Source of the DNA: Adineta ricciae
Taxonomy: Eukaryota > Rotifera > Eurotatoria > Adinetida > Adinetidae
DNA: 64,000 nt
Direction of reading: 5' to 3'
Assembly: GCA_905250025.1 (NCBI GenBank)
Contig: CAJNOJ010000028.1
Coordinates: 372,001-436,000, forward strand
The position numbers were made by a program, and so were the translations under genes. The notes beneath the pieces are model-generated. The model was given only the letters and a program-made list of their open reading frames with translations. It was not told the DNA's origin and made no database searches. This document shows, piece after piece, positions 62,025 through 64,000 of this stretch. The stretch's first letter is position 1. Every line of letters starts with the position of its first letter.

Positions 62025-63173
62025 TTACATATGCTGTTCAGGTGACGATGGATCTGGCGGAGAGTAATCTTGATGTGGAACAGGTGGTATGGGCGAATAA
62101 AAGTGTTGTTGAGAAGAAAGAGGTTCTGGCTTCATATACAAATACGGTTGATTGTTAGTGTAACCATATTGAACTGGGGGTGGAGGTGTCTGAGAGCTTG
62201 TACTTGAGGGTGGACCATAGTGATACATAGTCGATGAAGGAAATGGATGTGAATAGAGAGAATTGGGATCCGCCATCGGATAAGACGGATTACAATCTGT
62301 TAAGTAGGGTGAAGATGATGACGATGATGCAATAACATTGCCTGGTAAAGCCCAGCTTGTTCCTCGTGGTGGTAATGGTGGTGGAAGATTTGCTGAAGAT
62401 GAATTTAGCAGATGTTGCTGTTGCTGAAGATGTAAATGATTTGTCTTGTCTTTTTTCTGTTGTGAGCGATGATTATTCATTGCAACTGAATTATGAGTAT
62501 TGGGTATGGGCGCTGTTTGCTGTAAATTTTTTGTTTTACGTCTCGGTCGGTATTTATAATCAGGATGTTCTTTCATGTGAATTGCACGTAACCGTTTAGC
62601 TTCATCGATAAAAGGTCGTTTATCTTCTTCATTTAGACTTTTCCATTCGGCGCCTAAACATCGACTTATGGCTGAGTTATGCATTTTGGGATTTTCTTGT
62701 GCCATCTTCCGTCGTTGGCCGCGAGACCAAACCATAAATGCATTCATTGGTCGTTTGACACGATCGTCAAATGACTTTTTCGCTGATGAACTATGATGAT
62801 GATGATGGTGGTGGTGACTTGTCGAAAGGGAGTTCGGGGTTAGTGCGGATGAAGATGTTGGTGGTGTTGTGCCATCGGGAGATGATGATAGAGGCGATGA
62901 AGGTTCGTCTTTCGAAGAATTTGAATGTGGCCCGTGAATGCCATTAGAATATTGTGAATGTGGTGCTTGTAAATGATGTGGCATCATTAGATGTGAATTT
63001 GAATGGTGCTGATTCATCATCCAATTGGTCGATGGTGGTAATGGCTGTGCAGACGAGTTATGCACTGATGGATCATAAACGTTTCCATGATGGTAGGGTA
63101 CATGATGATGTGGATAATGAGATGTATTAAAAGATAACTCGGGATTCGAGTCCATATTGTATAGAGAAACCAT
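62025..63173 (-). CDS. SOXB: SoxB-type HMG-box transcription factor
   Basis: A single coding exon of 382 residues. Residues 1-130 are His/Ser/Pro-rich with an eight-His run (120-127). The HMG box spans about 138-216: [20 protein letters not shown], then [20 protein letters not shown] and [15 protein letters not shown], the SoxB1/B2 pattern. The rest is a Gln/Pro/Ser/Tyr-rich region, probably transactivating, ending [12 protein letters not shown]. SoxB proteins bind ATTGTT-like DNA and keep neural and stem-cell fates. Within helix 2 the box has Ala168, Arg171 and Cys172 where SoxB proteins keep Glu, Lys and Arg. The ATG is two bases after TTTTCTTTTCAG, so a 5' UTR intron or trans-splice site is likely. 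Confidence 0.93.
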   Translation of the reverse strand: MVSLYNMDSNPELSFNTSHYPHHHVPYHHGNVYDPSVHNSSAQPLPPSTNWMMNQHHSNSHLMMPHHLQAPHSQYSNGIHGPHSNSSKDEPSSPLSSSPDGTTPPTSSSALTPNSLSTSHHHHHHHHSSSAKKSFDDRVKRPMNAFMVWSRGQRRKMAQENPKMHNSAISRCLGAEWKSLNEEDKRPFIDEAKRLRAIHMKEHPDYKYRPRRKTKNLQQTAPIPNTHNSVAMNNHRSQQKKDKTNHLHLQQQQHLLNSSSANLPPPLPPRGTSWALPGNVIASSSSSSPYLTDCNPSYPMADPNSLYSHPFPSSTMYHYGPPSSTSSQTPPPPVQYGYTNNQPYLYMKPEPLSSQQHFYSPIPPVPHQDYSPPDPSSPEQHM

Positions 63174-64000
63174 AGCTGAAAAGAAAAAGTGTTCAAATAG
63201 ATGGTTAAAATTGAGAAAATGATGTTAACGGTGATGACATACTTTGAGAGAGAATTTTAAATAATCCAAACACTTAGCATTCCATTGGTTACTAGCTGAA
63301 GAGAAAAAAAATGATATTATTTTCATTATCAGCTGTTGATTATCTATCATAGACGACGAATGTCATTCTCAATTGTATTATGTATACAACAAACTACGCA
63401 TACATTCAATTCATTCACTCATTCATTCATTCATTTTTGGTTTTCTTTTTCTTCTTCTTTTTTTCTTCGCCTTTTTTGTTTTCTCTATTGTTATAGAATA
63501 AAAGGAAGAACTTTACCTGGTGTATACGTGTTTGTTAATAAGAAGAAACCGTCATGTTGATGAGATGAATTCAATACAATACAATCGCATCGATACTCAA
63601 TGTGCCTGACGCCGACGCTCACTCCCGTTTTTTCTCTTCTCTCTCTCTCTCTCTTGCGCCTTCTCTCTCTCTTTCTCCTTCTCTTTTTCTCTACGGATGG
63701 GAGCACAATAGAGTATAGAAGAAAAAAAATTTTGAGAGAGAAATATAAGCACTAGATTCGTATAATATCCCTCTTTAATAGCAGCACATGGCTTACCGTG
63801 TGTTATTCGAAAGGTGTGAGCGTGTATTGTTCTCTCGTTCTTCTCTAATAACAGCAGTCGGGTCAGGTATATTGAAGCAAACGGCCGTTTTCGTTCGTTT
63901 TCCTTTTTTTAGCAGAACGCAACGAGGAGAAAGCGAGAAGGAGGGAGCGAGCGAGAGCAAGAGAGAAGGAGAAAAGAGTTTTTTCTTTTACCCCGCCAAT
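63174..64000. promoter_or_regulatory. Upstream region of the Sox gene with simple repeats
   Basis: No gene seen. It has a (TTCA)n run at about 63406-63436, CT-rich runs at about 63630-63690 (CTCTCTCTCTCT) and GAGA-rich purine tracts at about 63925-63975. GAGA/CT tracts are common in animal promoters, so this is probably the 5' UTR and promoter of the Sox gene. The transcription start cannot be placed. Confidence 0.45.

Overview
The window is eukaryotic nuclear DNA, AT-rich, with many short GT-AG introns (mostly about 45-70 nt, a few of several hundred). It is most likely from a bdelloid rotifer (Rotaria- or Adineta-like). The reasons are the intron style, an ADP-ribosyltransferase-like plus TPR single-exon gene of a kind expanded in bdelloids, acceptor-like AG sites directly before several start codons (bdelloids trans-splice a spliced leader), and a gene-conversion-like inverted repeat. 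No search was run, so the lineage is inference.

Left part (1-27 kb): a minus-strand ABCC (MRP4-type) transporter (73-5708), the GPI-transamidase catalytic subunit PIGK (7406-8783), a lipin phosphatidate phosphatase (10073-13985), two head-to-head NHL-repeat type II membrane proteins (14525-16224 minus, 16738-18401 plus), a TMEM245-like membrane protein (18741-21592) and a second, plus-strand ABCC transporter (21715-26983). The ABCC pair and the NHL pair are nested inverted duplicates. The two ABCC genes share an inverted tract of 1,006 bp at about 99% identity, introns included. A single N at 1323 with a 157-bp repeat on each side marks an assembly join.

Middle (27-46 kb): a secreted protein with about 28 thrombospondin type 1 repeats and two TIL-like modules (27245-36036, minus), a disordered unknown protein (36684-37292), an ART-like plus TPR protein whose catalytic motifs all look lost (38449-40629), and, convergent with it, an operon-like minus-strand pair: a helical-repeat protein (42633-45938) followed 44 nt later by a Death-TIR-TIR protein (40921-42588). 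Two genes with NAD-using folds therefore sit tail to tail.

Right part (46-64 kb): cohesin subunit SMC1 (46247-51091, minus), a type II membrane glycosyltransferase-like protein (51964-53235, minus), a long gene-poor stretch with degraded coding fragments, a multi-exon type I membrane protein with features recalling CatSper auxiliary subunits (55667-59738, plus), and a SoxB HMG-box transcription factor (62025-63173, minus) with unusual HMG-box substitutions. Exon chains were worked out by hand; gene ends are firmer than individual splice sites.
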